DNA of 64,000 nucleotides from a bacterium SCSIO 12741 (GTDB lineage Bacteria; Bacteroidota; Bacteroidia; Flavobacteriales_G; Salibacteraceae): the NCBI GenBank assembly GCA_024398055.1, contig CP073749.1:4340594-4404593 (forward strand), read 5' to 3'. The translations under genes were made by a program, and so were the position numbers. Of this stretch, positions 46,166-54,204 are shown one piece after another; positions within the stretch are counted from its first letter, which is position 1, and each line of letters starts with the position of its first letter. The notes under the pieces were generated by a model. That model was not told the DNA's origin and did no database searches. It saw nothing but the letters and a program-made list of their open reading frames with translations.

Positions 46166-47212
46166 GTGCTCAAAACAACGCATAAAGTCATCCACCGATC
46201 TGCGCAAAAAATGGAGGAAATCGCAGATGAATCCATCCCCCTGATCGTTACTTCCCCACCTTACCCCATGATAGGAATGTGGGACGAGTTGTTTGTGACA
46301 CAAAACCCTGCCATAAGCACTGCCCTCGAAAAGAACATGGGCATGGAAGCATTTGAAGGAATGCACCAGGAACTGGATTCCGTTTGGCGGGAAGCCTACC
46401 GGGTTTTGCAACCAGGAGGAATTGCAGCAATCAATATTGGAGATGCAACTCGTACTCTTGGAAAAACCTTTCGATTGTATTCCAACCACAGCCGAATCAT
46501 ACAGGCCATGGAAGATCTGAGCATGAGCATACTTCCTTCTATCCTGTGGCGCAAACCAACCAACTCTCCCAATAAGTTTATGGGTTCGGGCATGCTCTCT
46601 CCGGGAGCGTATGTCACCCTCGAGCATGAATTCATTCTACTGTTTCGCAAGGGAGGTAAACGCAACTTTACCTTAGAAGAAGACAAACAACGGCGCCGTG
46701 AAAGTGCCTATTTCTGGGAAGAACGAAACCAGTGGTTTAGCGATCTCTGGGAATTTACAGGTACCCGCCAATCGACTCGAAAATCGGCAGGTCGGGAACG
46801 CAGTGCGGCCTATCCACTCGAACTCCCCTGGCGACTCATTCAGATGTTTTCAGTTATTGGCGATGTGGTTTTAGACCCGTTTTTGGGAACCGGAACCACT
46901 ACCCGGGCAGCCCTCCTTTCAGGCAGAAGTAGCATAGGCTATGAATTGGATCCTGGACTCACCGAAGAGCTTTTCACCGGCGACCTAAACAGCTGGAAAG
47001 GAGAACAAAACGACTGGATTAAAAACCGCCTGCAAAACCACGAAAAATTTGTGGCTCATCGTAAAGAGACCAAAGGCCCGAATGCTTTTAAACACCACCA
47101 TGAAGCCTGGGATATACCTGTTATGACCTCACAAGAAAAAGAGATCAACTGGCCGGCTCTCAAATCGGTGGAATGTATGGCCCAAGAAATCCATTGCCAA
47201 TTTTCCTGGTAA
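46166..47212 (+). CDS. Site-specific DNA methyltransferase (beta class, N4 or N6)
   Basis: A 348-aa protein starting at GTG 46166. The catalytic motif IV is TSPPYPMIGMWDE and the AdoMet-binding motif I DPFLGTGTT follows at the C-terminal side, the beta-class order (IV before I). The region LQPGGIAAINIGDATRT is also characteristic. From memory, TSPPYPMI-MWD is found in N4-cytosine enzymes of the M.MthZI/M.MjaI type that recognise CTAG; this should be checked. Converges with the restriction endonuclease gene 9 nt away, which completes a type II system. Confidence 0.88.
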   Translation: MLKTTHKVIHRSAQKMEEIADESIPLIVTSPPYPMIGMWDELFVTQNPAISTALEKNMGMEAFEGMHQELDSVWREAYRVLQPGGIAAINIGDATRTLGKTFRLYSNHSRIIQAMEDLSMSILPSILWRKPTNSPNKFMGSGMLSPGAYVTLEHEFILLFRKGGKRNFTLEEDKQRRRESAYFWEERNQWFSDLWEFTGTRQSTRKSAGRERSAAYPLELPWRLIQMFSVIGDVVLDPFLGTGTTTRAALLSGRSSIGYELDPGLTEELFTGDLNSWKGEQNDWIKNRLQNHEKFVAHRKETKGPNAFKHHHEAWDIPVMTSQEKEINWPALKSVECMAQEIHCQFSW

Positions 47213-47221
47213 CTTCCGTAC

Positions 47222-47998
47222 TCAATTCTGAAGAGCTAATCTCATTCTATCCAACACCTCGGTATTGAGCAAGGAACCATCGGTTGTGGAGATTATATCA
47301 AACACCTCACATCCAAACAAACGCTTGTAAGCCTCATTTTTCCGTCGATTCGCTTCCCGGGCTTTTATTAAATAAGGCTGATTTCCCTGCTGGTAGCTAC
47401 GTGGCTTTATTTGAATAGCCGCCACCCTCTCTCCGTTTTTAAACATTTCGTAGTCTACCGCATAGCGATGATCAAACTGACCATCGGTGTTTTTCCAGGT
47501 GCAATCCGGAAAGTAGTCAGCCAAACGCTGAAGCGTGTTTTTTTCGCGCAATACAATTCCATTCCAGGTTTGGCCAATAGTTCGGAACCAAACGCAATGA
47601 AAACACTCCATCAAACTCAAGTCACTTCCCTGGCTGAGCATAAATTGATAAAGAACAGCAGCCCGCTCCATCAATTGTTCCTGCGTACGACCATAAGAGG
47701 TGTTAACTCCACGTAAGGAAGGGTCAATTTTGTATACCTCTTTGGGATGGGTTAAAATGAGGCGAAAATTATTTAGCTGCTGCCGTTCTTGCTCAGCTAA
47801 TTCCAGTAATCGGTTATTCCGCAACTCGCCACTTTGGTAATAAAACGCCTCCCAATCTTCTTTGCTGCGAAAGTCGCGGTATACGATCAGTGAGGAAACG
47901 TAGCCTACGCTCCAGGGGTCATTGAGGCGTAATCGGTTCCAAGGTCCATTCGTTGATTCAAACCTGGATTTTTCAAGAGGATTCTTAAAGGCATCCAT
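47222..47998 (-). CDS. Probable type II restriction endonuclease
   Basis: A 258-aa soluble protein. A PD-(D/E)xK-like core is suggested by YAVDYEMFKNGERVAAIQIKP (cited as VDYEMF then IQIKP, about residues 175-198), with conserved TWNGIV and SYGRTQEQL stretches typical of restriction enzymes. It pairs with the methyltransferase in a convergent arrangement. The family is not certain; a CTAG specificity is inferred from the methyltransferase motifs and from the scarcity of CTAG here. AT-content and codon use look like the neighbours. Confidence 0.7.
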   Translation of the reverse strand: MDAFKNPLEKSRFESTNGPWNRLRLNDPWSVGYVSSLIVYRDFRSKEDWEAFYYQSGELRNNRLLELAEQERQQLNNFRLILTHPKEVYKIDPSLRGVNTSYGRTQEQLMERAAVLYQFMLSQGSDLSLMECFHCVWFRTIGQTWNGIVLREKNTLQRLADYFPDCTWKNTDGQFDHRYAVDYEMFKNGERVAAIQIKPRSYQQGNQPYLIKAREANRRKNEAYKRLFGCEVFDIISTTDGSLLNTEVLDRMRLALQN

Positions 47999-48141
47999 GA
48001 GATCATTAGTTTAAGGTATGAATAGCCTAAATTAACTTTTATCCGGAAACGATAGACATGGCCGTTTCATTAGGCTCTGGCTCATTTATTCTTTAATATT
48101 GCTCCAGTTAACCCTTTTCGCAATCCATCAAATTAGGCCCT

Positions 48142-51100
48142 ATGAGAACCCTGATTGCAACCATCCTAAGCGCACTACTATTTACTTCCATTAGCCTGCA
48201 TGGGCAACAAAAGCACAGCTTGCTTTGGCGAGTAAGTGGAAATGGTTTGGACAAGCCCTCCTACCTTTTTGGAACCATTCACATTCAGGATGAGGAAGTC
48301 TTCCAGTTTGCCGATTCAGTGCTTCTATGCCTGGAGGCTTCAGACGCCTTTGCCATGGAACTTCATCCTGACACCGTATTGCAAGGCCTGTTTACCAAGA
48401 CTTTAGCCGGACGATTTGGTAATGAAGAAGACAGCGAAGACAGTCGATTGAAAGAGGTTTTATCGGAAGATGAATACCAACGATTTGCAAAAAAATTCAA
48501 GGAAGTTACCGGTTTGGATCTGGCGGATATGAACCAAAACAATCCCCTACTCCTGGCCACCATGATGGAGAAAAAGAAGCGGAGTAAATCGGACAAAGAA
48601 ACCTTTATGGATGGCTACCTCTATGGAATAGCCCGTACCTACCAAAAGCCTGTATTTGGCCTGGAAGAATTGGAAGATCAGCTCGGTATGCTTAGAAATA
48701 TGAGTGATGATCAGCTTCGCGACCAGCTTATGGTTACGGTAGATTCTTCGGAAAACTACCAGGAAATGTTGCGCGATTCCGTAGTTCAACTCTACCGGAA
48801 CGGGGACGTTGATGGCATTGAAAAATTGAGTCAAAAAGAACTGGGCAAGAACGGATCCATGCTCAAACGAAATGAGGTAATGGTCAATACTATTGATTCA
48901 CTGGTTAAAAAACAAAGCCTTTTCGCCGCCATGGGTGCCGCTCATCTTCCAGGAAAAGAAGGTGTGGTGGAATTATTGAGAGCCAAGGGGTATAAAGTGG
49001 AAACAGTTGTATCGGCCTACACCGGAATTGCCGAACAGTACAAAGTGGATCCTTCCAAAATTGAATGGGCTAAAAACCGAAACGAAGAATTTGGTTTTCA
49101 ATTGGAGACCCCAGGAAAGCTCTTTTTGATTGAATCCGTCAAGGAAATTCCTACGTTCATCTATCCCGACATCAGTACCGGACAGTTTTACATGATGATT
49201 GCCATGGATTTCCGCGGCAAGGTTAATTCGGATCAATTTGATGAACAACAATTCGTTGACTTATTGATTCAAAACTTTGGAAACAGCCAAGGTGAATTAA
49301 TCCGCAAAAAAAGAGTCAAGATGAATGGATTCGATGCGGCTGAAGCAGTGATCAAAACCAAAGAGGATCAATTTGTTAAATGCCGTTTCCTGATTCGCAA
49401 CAATGTGGTTTACGTACTCACTGTTGGCCCTGAAAAAAGACATTTGGAAGGCCCATCTGTTGATCGCTTTTTTGATTCCTTCCAAAGTTTCAAATCGCCA
49501 GCCTACCTCTCCTCTGATTGGGAGATGTACTCGGAGAAAAAGGCGGCCTTTTCCGTACAATGGCCAAAGGAGCCTGAGACCAAAGTAACGGTGACTCCTA
49601 ATCCCATCGATTCAGAGTCGGATGACTATGTGGTCTACATCCAATATGCGGTGGATATTGCCAACGGATGCAACTACCTACTCCGCTATAACGACAACCC
49701 TTCCGGATACTATATCCCGGACCCAGATGTGATGCTGGAAGAGCTAATCAAGGAATTGCAAGCCAATGCCAAATTGATGGGAACTCCCGATACCATTCAA
49801 ATTGATGGTTACCCGGGACGATCCTTTAACATGATGCTGGCCGATAAGTACTATACCCGAGTCCGAGCCTATGTTCGCGGAAACCGTACCTATGTACTAT
49901 TGGCCCAAAACCTGTTGGAAGGAGCACGGGATTTTACCCGCGATGATTTCTTCGATTCCTTCACCCTTGAACCTTATGCTACTCCTACTTTCAAAAAACG
50001 TCACAAGCCCGAAGGCGAACCCTTTGAGGTGCAACTGTTCTCCAGCCCATACATTCAGGAAGAAGAAGGTGACTCTTACCTGATGACGATGACGGATATC
50101 TTTTGTACCAATCCCATGTCAGGTGGAATGTATCAATTTGAGTATGGTGAATTGCACGATTATTTCCGCATCAACAACCTGGATACTTTCTACCACCAAT
50201 TTGCGAGAGACTACGGTTCTTACTCTGATACCATCGTTCAATTGACACCCGTAAAAATGGGTGACGCTGACGGAATTGATGTGGTTTTGGGCAACCGTTT
50301 TACCGAAAAACAATCCCGGTTTCGTTACTGGATCGATAACAAAAAGTACTTCTTTATTTACTCTGAAGTGTCGAATGATGAGCTTCTGAGTGAGGGTAAC
50401 GATCTGTTCTTTGAGGAGTCTTATGTGAAAACGGACACCTTTGAAACTTTCGACATATATGCCTCCAAGCTGGAAGATATTTATGCCGGGCTGCGTACTT
50501 CAGATACCATTATCTACAACTATTCCATGGATGCGCTCGGCTTTTATGAGTATTCAGAAGATGAGCTACCGGTAGTTTATCAAATGCTTAGTCGGGAGTA
50601 CGAAGATGATACTCTGGATTATGGTGCCCGATGCATTATTCTTGGCGGAATTAGGCCGATTGCCAATGAAGCGACTGTGGAGTTTGTATCGAAATTGTAC
50701 CGCAAGGAATCGACCACCAATGAAATCCGCCAAAACATCCTGTTGCTTCTCGACGACATGGAAGACAGCTTGGGTTTTGAAGCGAGTTATCATTTGCTCA
50801 TGAATGAGCCTTATCTTGATGAAATGAGCTGGTGGATAGGCCAACCGCTAAGAGATAGTCTCCCCTACTGCCAAGAAAAGTGGGATGAGATTTTGGCTTT
50901 GACGGATAAATCGGCTTACCGCAAATTTGCGCTCGACCTTGCCGAAACTCTTTCCCGTAAAGACAGTTCAAGCCATGCCTTGATTAGAGAAAAACAAGAC
51001 CTGCTTTTTGCCCATATCAACGATGATCTGGACATCTATGAAGAACTGGCCAAAGGCGAAGACTATTATTACATGAGTGAGATGAACAACTACTTGGCCA

Positions 51101-51645
51101 TTCAGAGAAACATTACTGGACTAAAGAGTGCCGATCCAGTGACTCAACGTGTGATTGAAATCGTAGGACTGGATTCCTGGATGAGTACACTTGCCGCTCA
51201 AACCCGAATCAAAAACGGACTGGAGGTATCTCCTAAACTGCTCAAAAAGAAGTTTAAAAATGAATACTCCCGTTTCGAAATGATGTCAGAATGCTTTCGA
51301 GCTGGAAGTTCCGATTTGATTCCTAAAAAATACGACACTCAAGAAGAGTTTGCCCGAATGAGTCTCGTCAATTTCATAGGTCTGGACGACGTATTCCCTG
51401 ACAACACGGACCTTTTGGATACCATGATGGTCAACGACTCGGTGTATTATGTTTTCTCCTACAACTTTGATAAGACCAAATACTACGAAGGCGAATTCAT
51501 AGGAATTGCCGGCCCATTTGCTCCTGGAGTTAAGGACTATGGTTATGAAGATTATCCAGCTTATACGGATTGGAATTTCAAGGAAGAAGATTGGCGAGGT
51601 CATGCCTTGAGATTAATTGGCGAAATGGAGGAATACGGGTATTAA
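48142..51645 (+). CDS. Large periplasmic protein with N-terminal TraB/GumN domain
   Basis: A 1167-aa protein with a signal peptide (TILSALLFTSISLHGQ). Residues about 25-295 are a TraB/GumN domain, metalloprotease-like of the Tiki type: opening LLWRVSGNGLDKPSYLFGTIH, acid FAMELHPD, and GAAHLPGKEGVVELL near the end. The remaining about 870 residues are novel to me: about 300-650 mixed alpha/beta, 660-800 beta-rich, and 800-1130 helical. Most relatives are about 300 aa. Followed 2 nt later by a heptamer repeat and an OmpA-type gene. Confidence 0.85.
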   Translation: MRTLIATILSALLFTSISLHGQQKHSLLWRVSGNGLDKPSYLFGTIHIQDEEVFQFADSVLLCLEASDAFAMELHPDTVLQGLFTKTLAGRFGNEEDSEDSRLKEVLSEDEYQRFAKKFKEVTGLDLADMNQNNPLLLATMMEKKKRSKSDKETFMDGYLYGIARTYQKPVFGLEELEDQLGMLRNMSDDQLRDQLMVTVDSSENYQEMLRDSVVQLYRNGDVDGIEKLSQKELGKNGSMLKRNEVMVNTIDSLVKKQSLFAAMGAAHLPGKEGVVELLRAKGYKVETVVSAYTGIAEQYKVDPSKIEWAKNRNEEFGFQLETPGKLFLIESVKEIPTFIYPDISTGQFYMMIAMDFRGKVNSDQFDEQQFVDLLIQNFGNSQGELIRKKRVKMNGFDAAEAVIKTKEDQFVKCRFLIRNNVVYVLTVGPEKRHLEGPSVDRFFDSFQSFKSPAYLSSDWEMYSEKKAAFSVQWPKEPETKVTVTPNPIDSESDDYVVYIQYAVDIANGCNYLLRYNDNPSGYYIPDPDVMLEELIKELQANAKLMGTPDTIQIDGYPGRSFNMMLADKYYTRVRAYVRGNRTYVLLAQNLLEGARDFTRDDFFDSFTLEPYATPTFKKRHKPEGEPFEVQLFSSPYIQEEEGDSYLMTMTDIFCTNPMSGGMYQFEYGELHDYFRINNLDTFYHQFARDYGSYSDTIVQLTPVKMGDADGIDVVLGNRFTEKQSRFRYWIDNKKYFFIYSEVSNDELLSEGNDLFFEESYVKTDTFETFDIYASKLEDIYAGLRTSDTIIYNYSMDALGFYEYSEDELPVVYQMLSREYEDDTLDYGARCIILGGIRPIANEATVEFVSKLYRKESTTNEIRQNILLLLDDMEDSLGFEASYHLLMNEPYLDEMSWWIGQPLRDSLPYCQEKWDEILALTDKSAYRKFALDLAETLSRKDSSSHALIREKQDLLFAHINDDLDIYEELAKGEDYYYMSEMNNYLAIQRNITGLKSADPVTQRVIEIVGLDSWMSTLAAQTRIKNGLEVSPKLLKKKFKNEYSRFEMMSECFRAGSSDLIPKKYDTQEEFARMSLVNFIGLDDVFPDNTDLLDTMMVNDSVYYVFSYNFDKTKYYEGEFIGIAGPFAPGVKDYGYEDYPAYTDWNFKEEDWRGHALRLIGEMEEYGY

Positions 51646-51646
51646 T

Positions 51647-51681
51647 AATTTTGAATGCTGAATTTTGAATTTTGAAATTCG
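51647..51681. repeat. Five imperfect tandem heptamers (AATTTTG type)
   Basis: Units AATTTTG, AATGCTG, AATTTTG, AATTTTG, AAATTCG in 7-nt phase. The array begins 2 nt after the TraB gene and contains the TTG start of the OmpA-type gene. It has the same period as the repeat at 22008. Confidence 0.8.
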
Positions 51682-52178
51682 AAACTTACACCTCTACTCT
51701 CGTTTCTTCCACCTTAGTTCTTTTCCTGGGATTGCTATATTCCTGTTCGGCGCAGGAAACAGGGGGTTATCCAAAGCACTACAAAACCGTAGAGAGCCAA
51801 TCCTTTGCGGCTGGGGACACTTTGGTAATTGAATACCTTTTTGAACTGGATGGATTGAAAATTGGTCCTTCCGAATGGGCGAGCTCCCTCTACTCCTTTC
51901 TATCCAAGCACCCTGAATTCGACTATGTGATTGTTTGCCACACGGATGCTCGAGGCAGCGAAGAGGCCAATGCCGAATTATCAACCAAAAGGGCCGAAAG
52001 GATCAAAAATGAAATGGTGGAACTCGGTTTTCCTGCCGATAGACTGCGCGCTTTGGGTAAAGGCGAGTCAGATCCTGTGATTAAGGAGGAAACAATCGCC
52101 CAGCTCAAAACCAAAGAAGAAAAAGAAAAGGCCCATCAATTAAACCGAAGAACGGAATTGATCCTGATCAAACCTTAA
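51672..52178 (+). CDS. OmpA-family lipoprotein (peptidoglycan-binding)
   Basis: A 168-aa protein. No in-frame ATG exists before the signal peptide; TTG at 51672 inside the heptamer repeat is the best start (an in-frame TGA lies 6 nt upstream). Lipobox LLYSC at about residue 25, then an OmpA-like domain (DTLVIEYLFELDG, VIVCHTDARGSEEANAELSTKRAERI, GFPADRLRALGKGESDPV, RRTELILIK). It should tether the outer membrane to peptidoglycan. The distance to TraB suggests cotranscription. Confidence 0.88.
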   Translation: MKFETYTSTLVSSTLVLFLGLLYSCSAQETGGYPKHYKTVESQSFAAGDTLVIEYLFELDGLKIGPSEWASSLYSFLSKHPEFDYVIVCHTDARGSEEANAELSTKRAERIKNEMVELGFPADRLRALGKGESDPVIKEETIAQLKTKEEKEKAHQLNRRTELILIKP

Positions 52179-52215
52179 TCAAAGGCTTCAACGTTCATCC
52201 GATGGCTATCGCATG

Positions 52216-53991
52216 CTAAACAATCTCCATCTTCTTCAATAGAAATGAGGCATTCATATTCCGGCAGATTCCGGATTTGATCAGGTAGTCGAAATGAAGT
52301 TCGTCGTTTTCTATTCGGGCTTCAAAGAAGTAATTCTTGACCGCCTCTATCCGATCGGCAATTTCGCACAAACTTAAATCATGGGTGGCTATAATTCCCG
52401 TTGATCCCGTGGACACCAGCTTTTCCACGAACTTTTTGGAACCATTCTTTTTATCTTCACTATTGGTTCCCTTCAAGATTTCGTCCAATACAATAAAGTA
52501 CTCATCCTGATTCATTCGATCCACGATGTACTTCAAGCGTTTTAGTTCAGAAAAGAAATAGGATTCGTCCTTTTGAAGTGAATCGGTCGTACGCATGCTC
52601 GTAATGAGCTTAATAGGCCGATACAAATACTTTTGAGCGCACACTGGGAGTCCACTATTGGCCATTACCATAGATAATGAAACCGTTCTCAGGAAGGTAC
52701 TCTTACCCGCCATGTTGGCACCGGTGATGATAAAGAAATTGCGATGATCAATTTTTAAATCATTGTCTACCCTCACGCTGGAGTGAATTAGCGGATGGCC
52801 CATTCCTTCAGCATCCAATCGAATCAGCTCATCGCTGCTCAAAGTTGGGAACGTGAAATCAGGGTGATTGTAGGCATAGTTGGCGAGAGAATGCCAGGCA
52901 TCGAAAGTGGCTACGGTATCGAACCAATGCTCAACGAGTGAACCATACTGGGCAATCCATTTTTCTATTCGTCGGGCCTGAATCAGGTCCCAGAGGAAGA
53001 AACCGTTACCCACAAAGGCAAACAGAAGGTTGTTCCGTTGATCAAGTTGATCCAATGCTCTTGAAAACTTGTAAAGAATTTCAGAAGGCTTCTCCTCTCC
53101 CTGATTAATCCGTTGGCTTTGTTCCTGAAGCAACTTCGATTGAAAACTACTCCCCTCAATCATTTCCATTAGCTGTGAATACTGAGAGAAAGTAGATTTA
53201 ATTCGAGTAGTCGCATTTTGCAACTTGGAAACTGACTTGAAGTAACGACCCACAATCCCGATTCCGATTAAGGTCCAGTAAAAAACCATCATGCCTGAAA
53301 TAACGGATAAGGCCGCCAGAGCTACAACCACTGCTGACAGGATTCCAAAACCCCAGGTAAGCCAAACCGTGGACGAACCTAAAAAGGGTTTATAGTCTTT
53401 CAGAAAGCTCAAGATGCTTTCATTGGATACCTCGTTTTTGACCAAGGAAGCATGTGCCGAATAGTTTTGTCTCCATTCAACCTCATTTTTCAGTTCCTGG
53501 ATAACCTGCTGCTTTTCTTCAATGGAAGCGATATCGTTAGATAGCAACCAGCTCGCCAATTTCTGCTCGCCATCTGGCAAGGCACTGCGATTGAGGTATT
53601 GAAAAAAGGATCCCTGACCGAAAAGATCAATATCGTGGCTAAAAGCATGGTCTCCCGATTGGTAGGCCAAGCCATCCCTAAACTCGGAAACGTCACCCGC
53701 CAAAGCCTTAACCTCAGCTTCATTGATAGCCTGTTTCTTTTGGAAAAACCGTTTACGAGTACTTAATTCTGCCGTAATGCGCACCAGGTAGATAAAAAGC
53801 GCCATTCCTCCAACGCCAATAGCCAGTGCTATTCTCCATTCGTCCCAAACCCAATAGATTCCTCCAACAACGAGCAAAAAGACCAAGAGGCGCAATCCAC
53901 TGATCTTCCAAATACGAGCGGTTAATTGAGTGATTTCTGTTTTACACTCTTCGCTTCTTTTTTCATAAAACTGCTGAAGGGACGTGGCCAT
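52216..53991 (-). CDS. MutS-family ATPase with transmembrane segments
   Basis: The ATG at 53991 was chosen over an in-frame upstream start. About 591 residues; hydrophobic segments at about 32-46, 53-71, 207-227 and 230-249. The C-terminal ATPase has Walker A GANMAGKST (424-432), Walker B YFIVLDEILKGT and the NSEDKKNGSKKF/ATHDLSLCE motifs of MutS domain V. It lacks mismatch-recognition domains. Membrane MutS relatives are known from Bacteroidota, but their job is not settled; a role in mismatch repair is not implied. Convergent with the OmpA gene and divergent from PiT. Confidence 0.88.
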   Translation of the reverse strand: MATSLQQFYEKRSEECKTEITQLTARIWKISGLRLLVFLLVVGGIYWVWDEWRIALAIGVGGMALFIYLVRITAELSTRKRFFQKKQAINEAEVKALAGDVSEFRDGLAYQSGDHAFSHDIDLFGQGSFFQYLNRSALPDGEQKLASWLLSNDIASIEEKQQVIQELKNEVEWRQNYSAHASLVKNEVSNESILSFLKDYKPFLGSSTVWLTWGFGILSAVVVALAALSVISGMMVFYWTLIGIGIVGRYFKSVSKLQNATTRIKSTFSQYSQLMEMIEGSSFQSKLLQEQSQRINQGEEKPSEILYKFSRALDQLDQRNNLLFAFVGNGFFLWDLIQARRIEKWIAQYGSLVEHWFDTVATFDAWHSLANYAYNHPDFTFPTLSSDELIRLDAEGMGHPLIHSSVRVDNDLKIDHRNFFIITGANMAGKSTFLRTVSLSMVMANSGLPVCAQKYLYRPIKLITSMRTTDSLQKDESYFFSELKRLKYIVDRMNQDEYFIVLDEILKGTNSEDKKNGSKKFVEKLVSTGSTGIIATHDLSLCEIADRIEAVKNYFFEARIENDELHFDYLIKSGICRNMNASFLLKKMEIV

Positions 53992-54131
53992 GTATTCGGT
54001 TTTTCTTTGGGATTGCAATATTATCGATTATCCATTGTCCGGGCAATCAGTTTTAGGTTAGAGAATGTGAACGACGGATTATTACCCCATTCTATCACTG
54101 CCACTCTCCCCTCGCATTTCTTAATAATAAC

Positions 54132-54166
54132 TTGACACAGACCTGCCTCACATTGAAATAGCTTTG
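54132..54166 (+). promoter_or_regulatory. Putative promoter for the PiT transporter
   Basis: TTG at 54132-54134 and TAGCTTTG at 54159-54166, 24 nt apart, about 38 nt before the ATG at 54205. The -7 element matches TAnnTTTG exactly; the spacing is slightly long. Confidence 0.55.
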
Positions 54167-54204
54167 GACCACCAAACAAATTGGGTACTGGCCCTTGCAG
54201 GTGG

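Noticed and set aside
47222-47998. Firm assignment of the nuclease to the MjaI (PF09568) family
   Set aside because: I do not recall the family sequence well enough, and the residues I remember as typical are absent. Only a general PD-(D/E)xK type is claimed.
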